Source of the DNA: Pseudorhodoferax soli
Lineage (GTDB): Bacteria; Pseudomonadota; Gammaproteobacteria; Burkholderiales; Burkholderiaceae_C
Assembly: GCF_003337555.1 (NCBI RefSeq)
Contig: NZ_QPJK01000001.1
Coordinates: forward strand, 434,001-498,000
DNA: 64,000 bases
Reading direction: 5' to 3'
Positions within the stretch are counted from its first letter, which is position 1. The number at the start of each line of letters is the position of its first letter. This document shows positions 57,297 to 64,000 of the stretch, piece after piece. The translations under genes and the position numbers were made by a program. The notes under the pieces are model-generated. The model searched no databases. It was given only the letters and a program-made list of their open reading frames with translations, and was not told where the DNA came from.

Positions 57297-58270
57297 ACCT
57301 TCACCACCGGATACACGCCCTGCGGCCGCCACATCAGCACGGCGACCATCAAGGCAATCGATGCGAACTGCGTGGCCACCGGCAGCACGAAGCCCACGTA
57401 GTTGACCATCAGCCCCACCAGCAGTGCACCGATCAGCGCGCCCAGCGTGGAGCCCAGGCCGCCGATGATGATGACGATGAAGATCAGCACGTTGACCTGC
57501 GCGCCCATCTGCGGGATCAGGTTCTGCTGGAACAGGCCCCACATCACGCCGCCCAGGCCCGCCAGCGCGCTGCCGGCCACGAACACGCCGACGAACAGCC
57601 GGCCGATGCGGTAGCCCAGCGATTCCACCATCTCGCGGTCCTGCACGCCGGCGCGGATCAACAGGCCGATCTTGGTGCGCGCCAGCGTCCAGGCCAGCGC
57701 CACGAACACCACCAGACCCACGGCCACGGCCAGCAGCCGGTACTTGCTGATCGCAGCCTCGCCAACGAACAGTGAACCGCGCAGCGCCTCGGGCAGCGGC
57801 AGCGGGATCTGCGCCGGACCCCAGACCATCTTGATGAACTCCTCGCCGATGATCATCCCGCCCATGGTGATGAGGATCTGCTTCAGGTGTTGGCCGTAGA
57901 CCGGCCGCACGATGAAGCGCTCGAAGGCCAGGCCCACTGCCGCCGCCACGGCCATCGCCACCAGCATGGCCGGGAACACGGCGACGAGGTTGCGCCACAG
58001 CTGCTGCGAACCGGTCCAGTCGCCCATCAGGCCCAGCACGCTGCTGGCCACGAAGGCGCCCAGCGCGATGAATAGGCCATGGCCGAAGTTCAGCACGTCC
58101 ATGAGGCCGAACACCAGCGTGAGGCCCGAGGCGATGACGAAGATGATCATGCCCATGGCCAGGCCCGCGACCGTGAGCGTGAGCCACGTCGAGGGCGAGC
58201 CCACCAGCGGCAAGGCCAGCAGCGCGAGCACCGGCACGAGCGCCAGCGGTTTCCAGTCGAAATTGCTCAT
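57293..58270 (-). CDS. livH: Branched-chain amino acid-type ABC transporter permease LivH
   Basis: Inner-membrane permease of 325 residues with about eight spans. SGLTLVFGLMDVLNFGHGLFI and IIIGGLGSTLGALIGALLVG are LivH signatures. ATGA overlaps join it to livF before and livM after it. Confidence 0.91.
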   Translation of the reverse strand: MSNFDWKPLALVPVLALLALPLVGSPSTWLTLTVAGLAMGMIIFVIASGLTLVFGLMDVLNFGHGLFIALGAFVASSVLGLMGDWTGSQQLWRNLVAVFPAMLVAMAVAAAVGLAFERFIVRPVYGQHLKQILITMGGMIIGEEFIKMVWGPAQIPLPLPEALRGSLFVGEAAISKYRLLAVAVGLVVFVALAWTLARTKIGLLIRAGVQDREMVESLGYRIGRLFVGVFVAGSALAGLGGVMWGLFQQNLIPQMGAQVNVLIFIVIIIGGLGSTLGALIGALLVGLMVNYVGFVLPVATQFASIALMVAVLMWRPQGVYPVVKV

Positions 58271-58986
58271 ATCGCCAATCCCAGCAAGGACTGCTGCAGC
58301 GCCGTGTCGGCGGCGAAGTCGGCCATCGATCCAGCGTGCACCACGCAGCCGTTGTCCATCACCGCCACGGTGTCGCCCAGCCGCTTGGCGAAGTTGAGGT
58401 TCTGCTCGACAAGCAGGATGGTCACGCCCTGCGCCTTGAGTTCGGCGAAGGCGTCGATCATGTTGTCGATGATGGCCGGCGCCAGGCCCTTGCTGGGCTC
58501 GTCCACGATCAGCAGCTGGCGCGGCTCGACGATGGCGCGGGCCACCGCCAGCATCTGCTTCTGCCCGCCCGAGAGCTTGCCGGCCGGGTGGTTCCAGAAC
58601 TTCTCGACGGCCGGGAACATCTTGAAGATCCATTGCAGCCGCGCAGCGTCCATCTGCTCGGCGCGCTTGGCGGCGCGCGCGGCCAGCAGCATGTTCTCCT
58701 TCACCGTGAGGTCGGCGAAGATGCCCATGTTCTCCGGCACATAGGCGACGCCCAGCGCCGCGATCTGCGGCGTTGCTGCTGCCGTGATGTCCTGCCCCGC
58801 CAGCGCCACCCTGCCCTTGGACGCATGCCACAGGCCCATGATGGTGCGCAACGTGGTCGATTTGCCAGCGCCGTTGCGGCCCAGCAGCATGGTGACCTGG
58901 CCCTGGGGCACGACCAGGTCCACGCCATGCAGGATGTGGTAGGCGCCGATGTGCGTGTGCACGCCCTGGAGTTCGAGCAGATTCAT
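58267..58986 (-). CDS. livF: ABC transporter ATP-binding protein LivF
   Basis: ATPase of 239 residues. Walker A GRNGAGKST, signature LSGGQKQMLAVARA, Walker B LLIVDEPSKGLAP. The short form without the LivG insertion is typical of LivF. ATGA overlaps connect it to livG and livH. Confidence 0.92.
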   Translation of the reverse strand: MNLLELQGVHTHIGAYHILHGVDLVVPQGQVTMLLGRNGAGKSTTLRTIMGLWHASKGRVALAGQDITAAATPQIAALGVAYVPENMGIFADLTVKENMLLAARAAKRAEQMDAARLQWIFKMFPAVEKFWNHPAGKLSGGQKQMLAVARAIVEPRQLLIVDEPSKGLAPAIIDNMIDAFAELKAQGVTILLVEQNLNFAKRLGDTVAVMDNGCVVHAGSMADFAADTALQQSLLGLAI

Positions 58987-59741
58987 GCCTTCGCGACTCC
59001 TAGATAGGCTTCCTGCACGATGGGCGAAGCGATGACTTGCGCCGGCTCGCCGTCGGCCACCAGTTGGCCGTTGTGCAGCACGATGATGCGGTCGGCCAGT
59101 TCGCGGACCACGTCCATCTTGTGCTCCACCAGCAGGATGGTCTTGCGCTTGTCCTGCTTGAGCTTGCGGATCAGGTCCAGGATGACGGGCGCCTCGGCCG
59201 CGTTCATGCCCGCCGTGGGCTCGTCGAACATGAAGACCTGCGGCTCCAGCGCCATCAGCAGCGCCACTTCGAGCTTGCGCTGGTCGCCATGCGGCAGGCT
59301 GGCCACGGTGTCGTGCTCGCGCGCCTTCAGAGCCACTTCGGCGAGGATGGCATCGGCCCGTGCCGTCAGGCCCTGGTGGTCGCTCCAGATGCTCCACAGG
59401 TTCAGGCCGCGCCGGTGCGGCCCCTCCTGCGTGGCCTGCACCGCCAGGCGCACGTTCTCCAGCACCGAGAGGTTGGGGAACAGGTTGGTGAGCTGGAAGG
59501 CCCGGCCCAGGCCTGCGCGGGTGCGGGCCGATGGGGGCTGCCCGGAGAGATCGCGGCCATTCAGCGACACCGTGCCCGCGCTCGCCTTGAGCTGGCCCGA
59601 GATCAGGTTGAAGTAGGTCGTCTTGCCCGCGCCGTTGGGGCCGACGATGGCCGTCAGCGTGCCGGACGCGAAGCTGCAGCTGACGGCGTTCACCGCGACG
59701 TGTCCGCCGAAACGGATCGTCAGGTCTCGGGTCTCCAGCAC
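58983..59741 (-). CDS. livG: ABC transporter ATP-binding protein LivG
   Basis: ATPase of 252 residues. Walker A GPNGAGKTT, the LivG-type stretch GLGRAFQLTNLFPNLSVLENV, a slightly atypical signature LPHGDQRKLEVA, and Walker B VFMFDEPTAGMN. It starts 7 nt after the binding-protein gene. Confidence 0.92.
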   Translation of the reverse strand: MLETRDLTIRFGGHVAVNAVSCSFASGTLTAIVGPNGAGKTTYFNLISGQLKASAGTVSLNGRDLSGQPPSARTRAGLGRAFQLTNLFPNLSVLENVRLAVQATQEGPHRRGLNLWSIWSDHQGLTARADAILAEVALKAREHDTVASLPHGDQRKLEVALLMALEPQVFMFDEPTAGMNAAEAPVILDLIRKLKQDKRKTILLVEHKMDVVRELADRIIVLHNGQLVADGEPAQVIASPIVQEAYLGVAKA

Positions 59742-59748
59742 GCCGCGT

Positions 59749-60945
59749 TCAGCGCTTGTTGCGGACGGGCACGGCCATTTCTTCCGGCTTGATCTCGCGC
59801 ACGAGCTCGGGCACGCCCCAGGCGAAGGCCGGGTCCTGCTTGATACGGAAGTGGTACATGCTCTGCATGGCCTGGTGGTCTTCCTTGCGGAAGGTCATCG
59901 TGCCCTTGGGCGTGTCGAAACTCATGCCTTCCATGGCCGTGATGAGCTTGTTGGTGTTGGTCTCGCCCCCGGTCTTCTTGAGCGCCGTGACCACCGCCAT
60001 CGCGGCCGAGAAGCCGCCGGCCGTGAAGAAATCCGGCGGCGCCTTGAACGCCTTGTAGTGGGCCGCGACCAGCGCTTCGTTGACCGGATTCTTGGGCAGG
60101 CCGAAGTAGTAGTAGGTAGCGCCTTCCATGCCCGGGAAGCGCTTGTAGGCGGTCATGGCGGGCAGGATGTTGCCGCCCGTGGCCACCTCGATGCCGAAGC
60201 GCTTTTGCAGGTCGGCATCGGCCAGCGCGTTGAACGGCGTGGTGGCGCCGGCCCACACCACCCAGACCACCTTGCGGCCCGGCTTGTCCTTGAGCTGGTC
60301 GACGATGCGCTGGATGCCGGCCGTGAAGTCGGTGGTGGTCGGCGGCAGGTACTCCTCGTGGCCGATCTTGGCCTTCTTCACCGCGTCCTTGAAGGCCTTC
60401 ACGCCGTCGCGGCCGAAGGCCCAGTCCTGCGCCAGCGTGACGATGGTCGTGCCGTCCTTGTCCAACGCCACGGCGTTGCTGATGGCGTCCTGGCTGGAGT
60501 TGCGGCCGGTGCGGAAGATGTACTTGTTCCACTTGTCGCCGGTGATCGAGGCGGCCACGGCGGGCTCGACGATGAGCACCTTCTTGTACTCCTCGGCCAC
60601 CGGCAGCATGGCCAGCGCCACGCCCGAACCCGTGGTGCCCACGGCCAGGTCCGCCTTGTCGTCGGCATAGGCCGTGGCCAGCAGCGACTTGCCCAGGTCG
60701 GGCTTGCCCTGGTCGTCCTTCTCGATCACGACCAGCTTCTTGCCGTTCACCGCCATGCTGCCGCCCGTGGCGTAGTCCAGGCCCATCATGAAGCCGGTCT
60801 GCGTCTGCTTGCCGTAGGCCTCCAATGCGCCGGTCTTGCCATAGACATGGGCGATGCGGATCTCCTTGGGCTGGGCAAAGCTTGCGGTGGCGCACAGGGC
60901 GAGTGCGGCAACGGCTGACAAACGTGCCAGACGGCGACGGTTCAT
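59749..60945 (-). CDS. ABC transporter periplasmic substrate-binding protein (LivK-like)
   Basis: A 398-residue periplasmic binding protein of the Leu/Ile/Val-binding type (Peripla_BP_6), with signal peptide LSAVAALALCATASFA. It has the typical IRIAHVYGKTGALEAYGKQ start. As the first gene of the operon it should define the cargo, but the residues for amino-acid binding cannot be read with confidence. Downstream neighbours suggest hydroxy acids as one option. Confidence 0.88.
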   Translation of the reverse strand: MNRRRLARLSAVAALALCATASFAQPKEIRIAHVYGKTGALEAYGKQTQTGFMMGLDYATGGSMAVNGKKLVVIEKDDQGKPDLGKSLLATAYADDKADLAVGTTGSGVALAMLPVAEEYKKVLIVEPAVAASITGDKWNKYIFRTGRNSSQDAISNAVALDKDGTTIVTLAQDWAFGRDGVKAFKDAVKKAKIGHEEYLPPTTTDFTAGIQRIVDQLKDKPGRKVVWVVWAGATTPFNALADADLQKRFGIEVATGGNILPAMTAYKRFPGMEGATYYYFGLPKNPVNEALVAAHYKAFKAPPDFFTAGGFSAAMAVVTALKKTGGETNTNKLITAMEGMSFDTPKGTMTFRKEDHQAMQSMYHFRIKQDPAFAWGVPELVREIKPEEMAVPVRNKR

Positions 60946-60999
60946 GGCGTAGTCTCCAAATATGTAATGCCTGGAAATTGCACAGTCCATGCCAGTCCT

Positions 61000-61022
61000 G
61001 TAGTTTGTTGAATTTCAACTAC
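61000..61022. promoter_or_regulatory. Palindromic operator-like site before the liv-type operon
   Basis: GTTGAA-T-TTCAAC (61007-61019) is a perfect palindrome, and overlapping arms GTAGTT/AACTAC (61000-61005, 61017-61022) extend it. It lies 62 bp before the binding-protein start, in the divergent intergenic region. A binding site for a regulator is likely; which one is unknown. Confidence 0.4.
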
Positions 61023-61234
61023 TTACACTCATCTTCCTCGCCGAGACTCCGTGATTCAGTCATGCAAAATGTCTTGAAACCAGACAATTGCCTGGCGTTT
61101 TTACAGGGTTTTCCTGGTGCTCCCAGCCCGCGCGGTCTGTAGGCCGCTGCCGCAACCGAAGCCCCTGCCCGCCGCTGCCGGCCTAGCATTGCCCTCGCCC
61201 TTTCGGGCCTGATGGAGCTACCCAAGGAACCGAC

Positions 61235-61828
61235 ATGCACAACATGCACAACAACCGCTTTCGCACCCTCGCCGCCACCGCCCTGCTGGGCGCCTGCAGC
61301 CTCGCCTTCGTCGGCTGCACGACCACCAAGCCCGGCACGGCCAGCGCTCCCGCTTCGGCGCGGCACGCCATCGACGCCGACGTGGATGCGGCTCTGTCCA
61401 AGCTTTACAACACCGTGCCCGGCTCGCGCGAGCTCGTGGCGCGCTCGGCCGGTACGCTGGTGTTCCCGTCCGTGATCAGCGCCAGCCTGGGCATCGGGGC
61501 CGAGTACGGCCGCGGCGCACTGCGCGAAGGCAGCCGCACGGTGGGCTACTACAGCACCACGGCCGGCTCGGTCGGCTGGCAGGCCGGCGCCCAGTCGCGC
61601 GCCGTGATCTACGTCTTCAGCACCCGCGACGCGCTGGAGAAGTTCCGCGCGAGCAAGGGCTGGACCGTGGGCGCCGACGCCACCGTGGCCCTGGCCACCG
61701 TCGGCGCCAACGGCCAGGTCGACAGCAACACCATCCGCCAGCCTGTCGTCGGCTACGTGCTGACCAACGCGGGCCTGGAAGCCGGCGTTGCCCTGCAGGG
61801 CGCGAAGATCAGTCCTGTCACGCCATGA
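61235..61828 (+). CDS. SYLF/Ysc84-domain lipoprotein
   Basis: A 197-residue protein with a lipoprotein signal (LGACSLAFVGC, lipidated Cys near residue 28). The body fits the SYLF/Ysc84 lipid-binding family: LVFPSVISASLGIGAEYGRG, YYSTTAGSVGWQAGAQSRAV, FRASKGWTVGADATVAL. Cellular role unknown; relatives appear in envelope stress contexts. AAGGAA lies 6 nt before the ATG. Confidence 0.82.
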   Translation: MHNMHNNRFRTLAATALLGACSLAFVGCTTTKPGTASAPASARHAIDADVDAALSKLYNTVPGSRELVARSAGTLVFPSVISASLGIGAEYGRGALREGSRTVGYYSTTAGSVGWQAGAQSRAVIYVFSTRDALEKFRASKGWTVGADATVALATVGANGQVDSNTIRQPVVGYVLTNAGLEAGVALQGAKISPVTP

Positions 61829-61865
61829 GGCATTGCCCCAGGCTGGCACACGCCGGCCCGGGGAT

Positions 61866-61910
61866 GCCCCAAATTGGGGCTTGGCGCGCACCACGCTTGC
61901 CGGTGCCGCG
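61866..61910. promoter_or_regulatory. Inverted repeats upstream of the sigma-54 promoter
   Basis: GCCCCAAATTGGGGC (61866-61880) is a perfect palindrome. It is followed by an imperfect inverted repeat with arms GGCGCG-CACC and GGTG-C-CGCGCC (61883-61909). Both lie within 90 bp upstream of the -24 element and could be activator sites; the second resembles NtrC half-sites (GCAC / GTGC) but with a spacing longer than the consensus. Confidence 0.35.
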
Positions 61911-61953
61911 CCGACACTCCCACGCAAGCCATTGATTCCATTGCGCCAGCAAC

Positions 61954-61970
61954 TGGCACATCAATTGCAA
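61954..61970 (+). promoter_or_regulatory. Sigma-54 (RpoN) promoter for nirB
   Basis: TGGCAC-ATCAA-TTGCAA matches the -24/-12 consensus TGGCACG-N4-TTGCW at nearly every position. The GG and GC dinucleotides have the required 10-nt spacing. It implies a transcript starting near 61982 and a leader of about 210 nt before nirB. Confidence 0.75.
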
Positions 61971-61973
61971 CAA

Positions 61974-62091
61974 CCGCCCTGTCCCCCGGCGCCGTAGCCG
62001 GGTGACGGGGCGGTTTCACATCCGCCCGACTCTCCGCCAACGGTGGCGGAACCTCTGCCTGCTGGTGGTCCGTTTGGACCGCGCGCAGGCG
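61974..62091 (+). promoter_or_regulatory. Hairpin-rich nirB leader (possible antitermination region)
   Basis: Three hairpins in a row: CCGCCC-t-GTC-c-CCCGGC / GCCGGG-t-GAC-g-GGGCGG (61974-62012) with a six-base loop GCCGTA, followed by TTT; TCCGCC-AACGGT-GGCGGA (about 62034-62051); and GCCTGC..GTGGTCC-gttt-GGACCGC..GCAGGC (62056-62091). The AACGGT loop has A1 and G4, as in RNA targets of ANTAR proteins such as NasR/NasT; the first loop has G4 only. The first hairpin would lie very near the transcript start. Confidence 0.4.
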
Positions 62092-62194
62092 GTGTTCCAA
62101 CCCAACCGGCGGAGCGCGCAAGCGCCACCCGCCAGGGTCGGCCAAGGCGCCCGATGCGCCGCGGCCTGCCCGCAGCCAGCAGGAGCGCAAGCGC

Positions 62195-64000
62195 ATGAAG
62201 ATCGTCGTCGTCGGCCACGGAATGGTGGGCCATAAATTCCTCGAGAGCCTGGCCGAAAGCGGTCTGCCGGACCTGGATGTCACCGTGCTCTGCGAGGAGC
62301 CGCGCGCCGCCTACGACCGGGTACACCTTTCCGAGTTCTTCAGCGGCAAGACCGCCGACGACCTCTCGCTGGTGGAGCCTGGCTTCTTCGAGAAGAGCGG
62401 CTTCAAGCTGCGCCTGGCCGCCCGCGCCGCCGCCGTGGAGCGCCGCGCCAAGACCGTGACCACCGCCGATGGCGAAGTCATCCCCTACGACAAGCTGGTG
62501 CTGGCCACCGGCTCCAACCCCTTCGTGCCCGGCGTGCCCGGCCGCGAGCGCGCGCACTGCCACGTCTACCGCACCATCGAGGACCTGGAGGCCATGCAGG
62601 CATCCGGCGCCAAGAGCAAAAGCGGCGTCGTGATCGGCGGCGGCCTGCTCGGCCTGGAATGCGCCAAGGCCCTGCGCGACATGGGCCTGCAGACCCACGT
62701 GGTCGAGTTCGCCCCGCGGCTCATGACCGTGCAGGTGGACGAAGGCGGCGGCCGCACCTTGCGCACCAAGATCGAGGCGCTGGGCGTGCAGGTGCACACG
62801 GGCCGCAACACGACCGAGATCACCGACGGCGCCACCGCGCGCCACCGCATGGTCTTCGCCGACGGCACGCACCTGGAGACCGACATGATCGTGTTCTCCG
62901 CCGGCATCCGCCCGCGCGACGACCTCGCGCGCCAGTGCGTGCTGGCCATCGGCCCGCGCGGCGGTGTGGTCATCGACAACCACTGCCGCACCAGCGACCA
63001 CGATGTCTACGCCATCGGCGAATGCGCGGCCTGGAACGAGCAGGTGTTCGGTCTCGTGGCGCCGGGCTACGACATGGCGCGCACGGCCGCGCGCCACATC
63101 GCCGGCGATGCGGACGCCGCCTTCACCGGCGCCGACATGAGCACCAAGCTCAAGCTGATGGGCGTGGACGTGGCCAGCATCGGCGACGCGCAGGGCAAGA
63201 CGCCGGGCTGCCGCAACTACCAGTTCGTCGACGAGCGCAAGCAGATCTACAAGAAGATCGTGGTCAGCGAAGACGGCAAGAAGCTGCTGGGCGCCGTGCT
63301 GGTCGGCAATGCTGACGAGTACGGCACGCTGCTGCAGACCGCCCTCAACGGCCTGGCGCTGCCGGACGATCCCGAGTTCATGATCCTGCCCTCCAGCGAC
63401 GGCAAGGCCAAGCCCGGCCTGGGCGTCGACGCCCTGCCCGACAGCGCGCAGATCTGCTCGTGCAACAGCGTCAGCAAGGGCCAGATTTGCGCGGCCGTGG
63501 GCGAAGGCGCCTGCACCATCGGCGACCTCAAAGCCTGCACCAAGGCCGGAGCCACCTGCGGCGGCTGCGTGCCGCTGGTCACGCAGGTCATGAAGTTCGA
63601 GATGGCGCGGCGCGGCATGGCCGTCAACAACCATGTCTGCGAGCACTTCGCCTATTCGCGCCAGGAGATCTACCACCTGGTGCGCGTCGGCGAGATCAAG
63701 ACCTTCGACGAGCTGCTGGCCAAGCACGGCAAGGGCCTGGGCTGCGACGTCTGCAAGCCCGTGGCCGCCAGCGTGCTGGCCTCGATCTGGAACGAGTTCG
63801 TGCTCAAGCCGCAGCTGGCCAAGCTGCAGGACAGCAACGACTACTTCCTGGGCAACATCCAGAAGGACGGCACCTACTCCGTCGTGCCGCGCATGCCGGG
63901 CGGAGAGGTCACGCCAGATGGCCTGATCGCCGTCGGCCAGGTGGCCAAGAAATACGGTCTCTACACCAAGGTGACGGGCGGCGCGCGCGTCGACATGTTC
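62195..64000 (+). CDS. nirB: Assimilatory nitrite reductase large subunit, N-terminal part (cut by window edge)
   Basis: NADH-dependent nitrite reductase that makes ammonium from nitrite. The visible 602 codons hold an FAD/NAD(P)-binding reductase module (MKIVVVGHGMVGHKFLE; VLATGSNPFVPGVPGR; VIGGGLLGLECAKALRDMG; VYAIGECAAW), then a BFD-like [2Fe-2S] domain (CSCNSVSKGQICAA..CTKAGATCGGC) and a second related segment (GLGCDVCKPV). The siroheme/[4Fe-4S] domain starts near the window end and continues beyond it. AGGAG lies 10 nt before the ATG. A sigma-54 promoter precedes it. Confidence 0.95.
   Translation, partial: MKIVVVGHGMVGHKFLESLAESGLPDLDVTVLCEEPRAAYDRVHLSEFFSGKTADDLSLVEPGFFEKSGFKLRLAARAAAVERRAKTVTTADGEVIPYDKLVLATGSNPFVPGVPGRERAHCHVYRTIEDLEAMQASGAKSKSGVVIGGGLLGLECAKALRDMGLQTHVVEFAPRLMTVQVDEGGGRTLRTKIEALGVQVHTGRNTTEITDGATARHRMVFADGTHLETDMIVFSAGIRPRDDLARQCVLAIGPRGGVVIDNHCRTSDHDVYAIGECAAWNEQVFGLVAPGYDMARTAARHIAGDADAAFTGADMSTKLKLMGVDVASIGDAQGKTPGCRNYQFVDERKQIYKKIVVSEDGKKLLGAVLVGNADEYGTLLQTALNGLALPDDPEFMILPSSDGKAKPGLGVDALPDSAQICSCNSVSKGQICAAVGEGACTIGDLKACTKAGATCGGCVPLVTQVMKFEMARRGMAVNNHVCEHFAYSRQEIYHLVRVGEIKTFDELLAKHGKGLGCDVCKPVAASVLASIWNEFVLKPQLAKLQDSNDYFLGNIQKDGTYSVVPRMPGGEVTPDGLIAVGQVAKKYGLYTKVTGGARVDMF

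Overview
The window reads as a chromosomal segment of a high-GC betaproteobacterium of the order Burkholderiales, most likely family Comamonadaceae (the Acidovorax / Variovorax / Hydrogenophaga group). This rests on the gene order ndk-rlmN-pilW-rodZ-ispG-hisS, the gene order folC-SPOR-cvpA-purF-gltX, polyhydroxybutyrate degradation genes, two small secreted DUF4148 proteins and GC-rich coding throughout. It is inference from content; no rRNA gene is present. Both window edges cut genes: hisS on the left and nirB on the right.

Layout. 0-8.7 kb: minus-strand housekeeping genes for tRNA charging, isoprenoids, cell shape, type IV pili, rRNA modification, nucleotide balance and chromosome segregation. 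8.7-14.5 kb: bamD, a DinG-type helicase, a PP2C phosphatase next to an intact GGDEF/EAL enzyme, and tRNA-Val. 14.5-20.8 kb: dnaQ and the complete iron-sulfur assembly locus iscRSUA-hscBA-fdx, with an IscR-like operator in front and an intrinsic terminator between iscA and hscB. 20.8-27.8 kb: uvrB, an aromatic aminotransferase with a structured leader, a fused SpmA/SpmB-like membrane protein, a PHB depolymerase with a PhaR-like operator, and a lone RnfB-like ferredoxin. 27.8-28.6 kb: a duplicated Ala-Glu-Asp tRNA cluster in which one tRNA-Glu copy is decaying. 28.6-34.2 kb: gltX, purF, cvpA, a SPOR protein and folC. 34.3-48.8 kb: murB, yajQ, a retropepsin-like protease, a degenerate HD-domain protein, plsY, ybaK, a chemoreceptor, prfB with its programmed frameshift, pepN and fbp.

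48.8-53 kb is the accessory part. It starts at an intact tRNA-Thr and carries a 50-nt copy of that tRNA's 3' half 1.4 kb further on, two DUF4148 genes within ~530-bp duplicated blocks, a DUF3606 gene, and two copies of a 39-nt hairpin whose differences all fall on paired positions and keep pairing. The order DUF4148 block, tRNA 3' fragment, hairpin occurs twice. No integrase or transposase gene remains. This region is the best candidate for something undescribed.

53-61 kb: a tight seven-gene minus-strand operon joining a branched-chain-amino-acid-type ABC importer to a 3-hydroxybutyrate-oligomer hydrolase and an alpha/beta hydrolase. 61-64 kb: a SYLF-domain lipoprotein and the start of nirB, preceded by a textbook sigma-54 promoter and a hairpin-rich leader, which suggests nitrogen control of nitrite assimilation.
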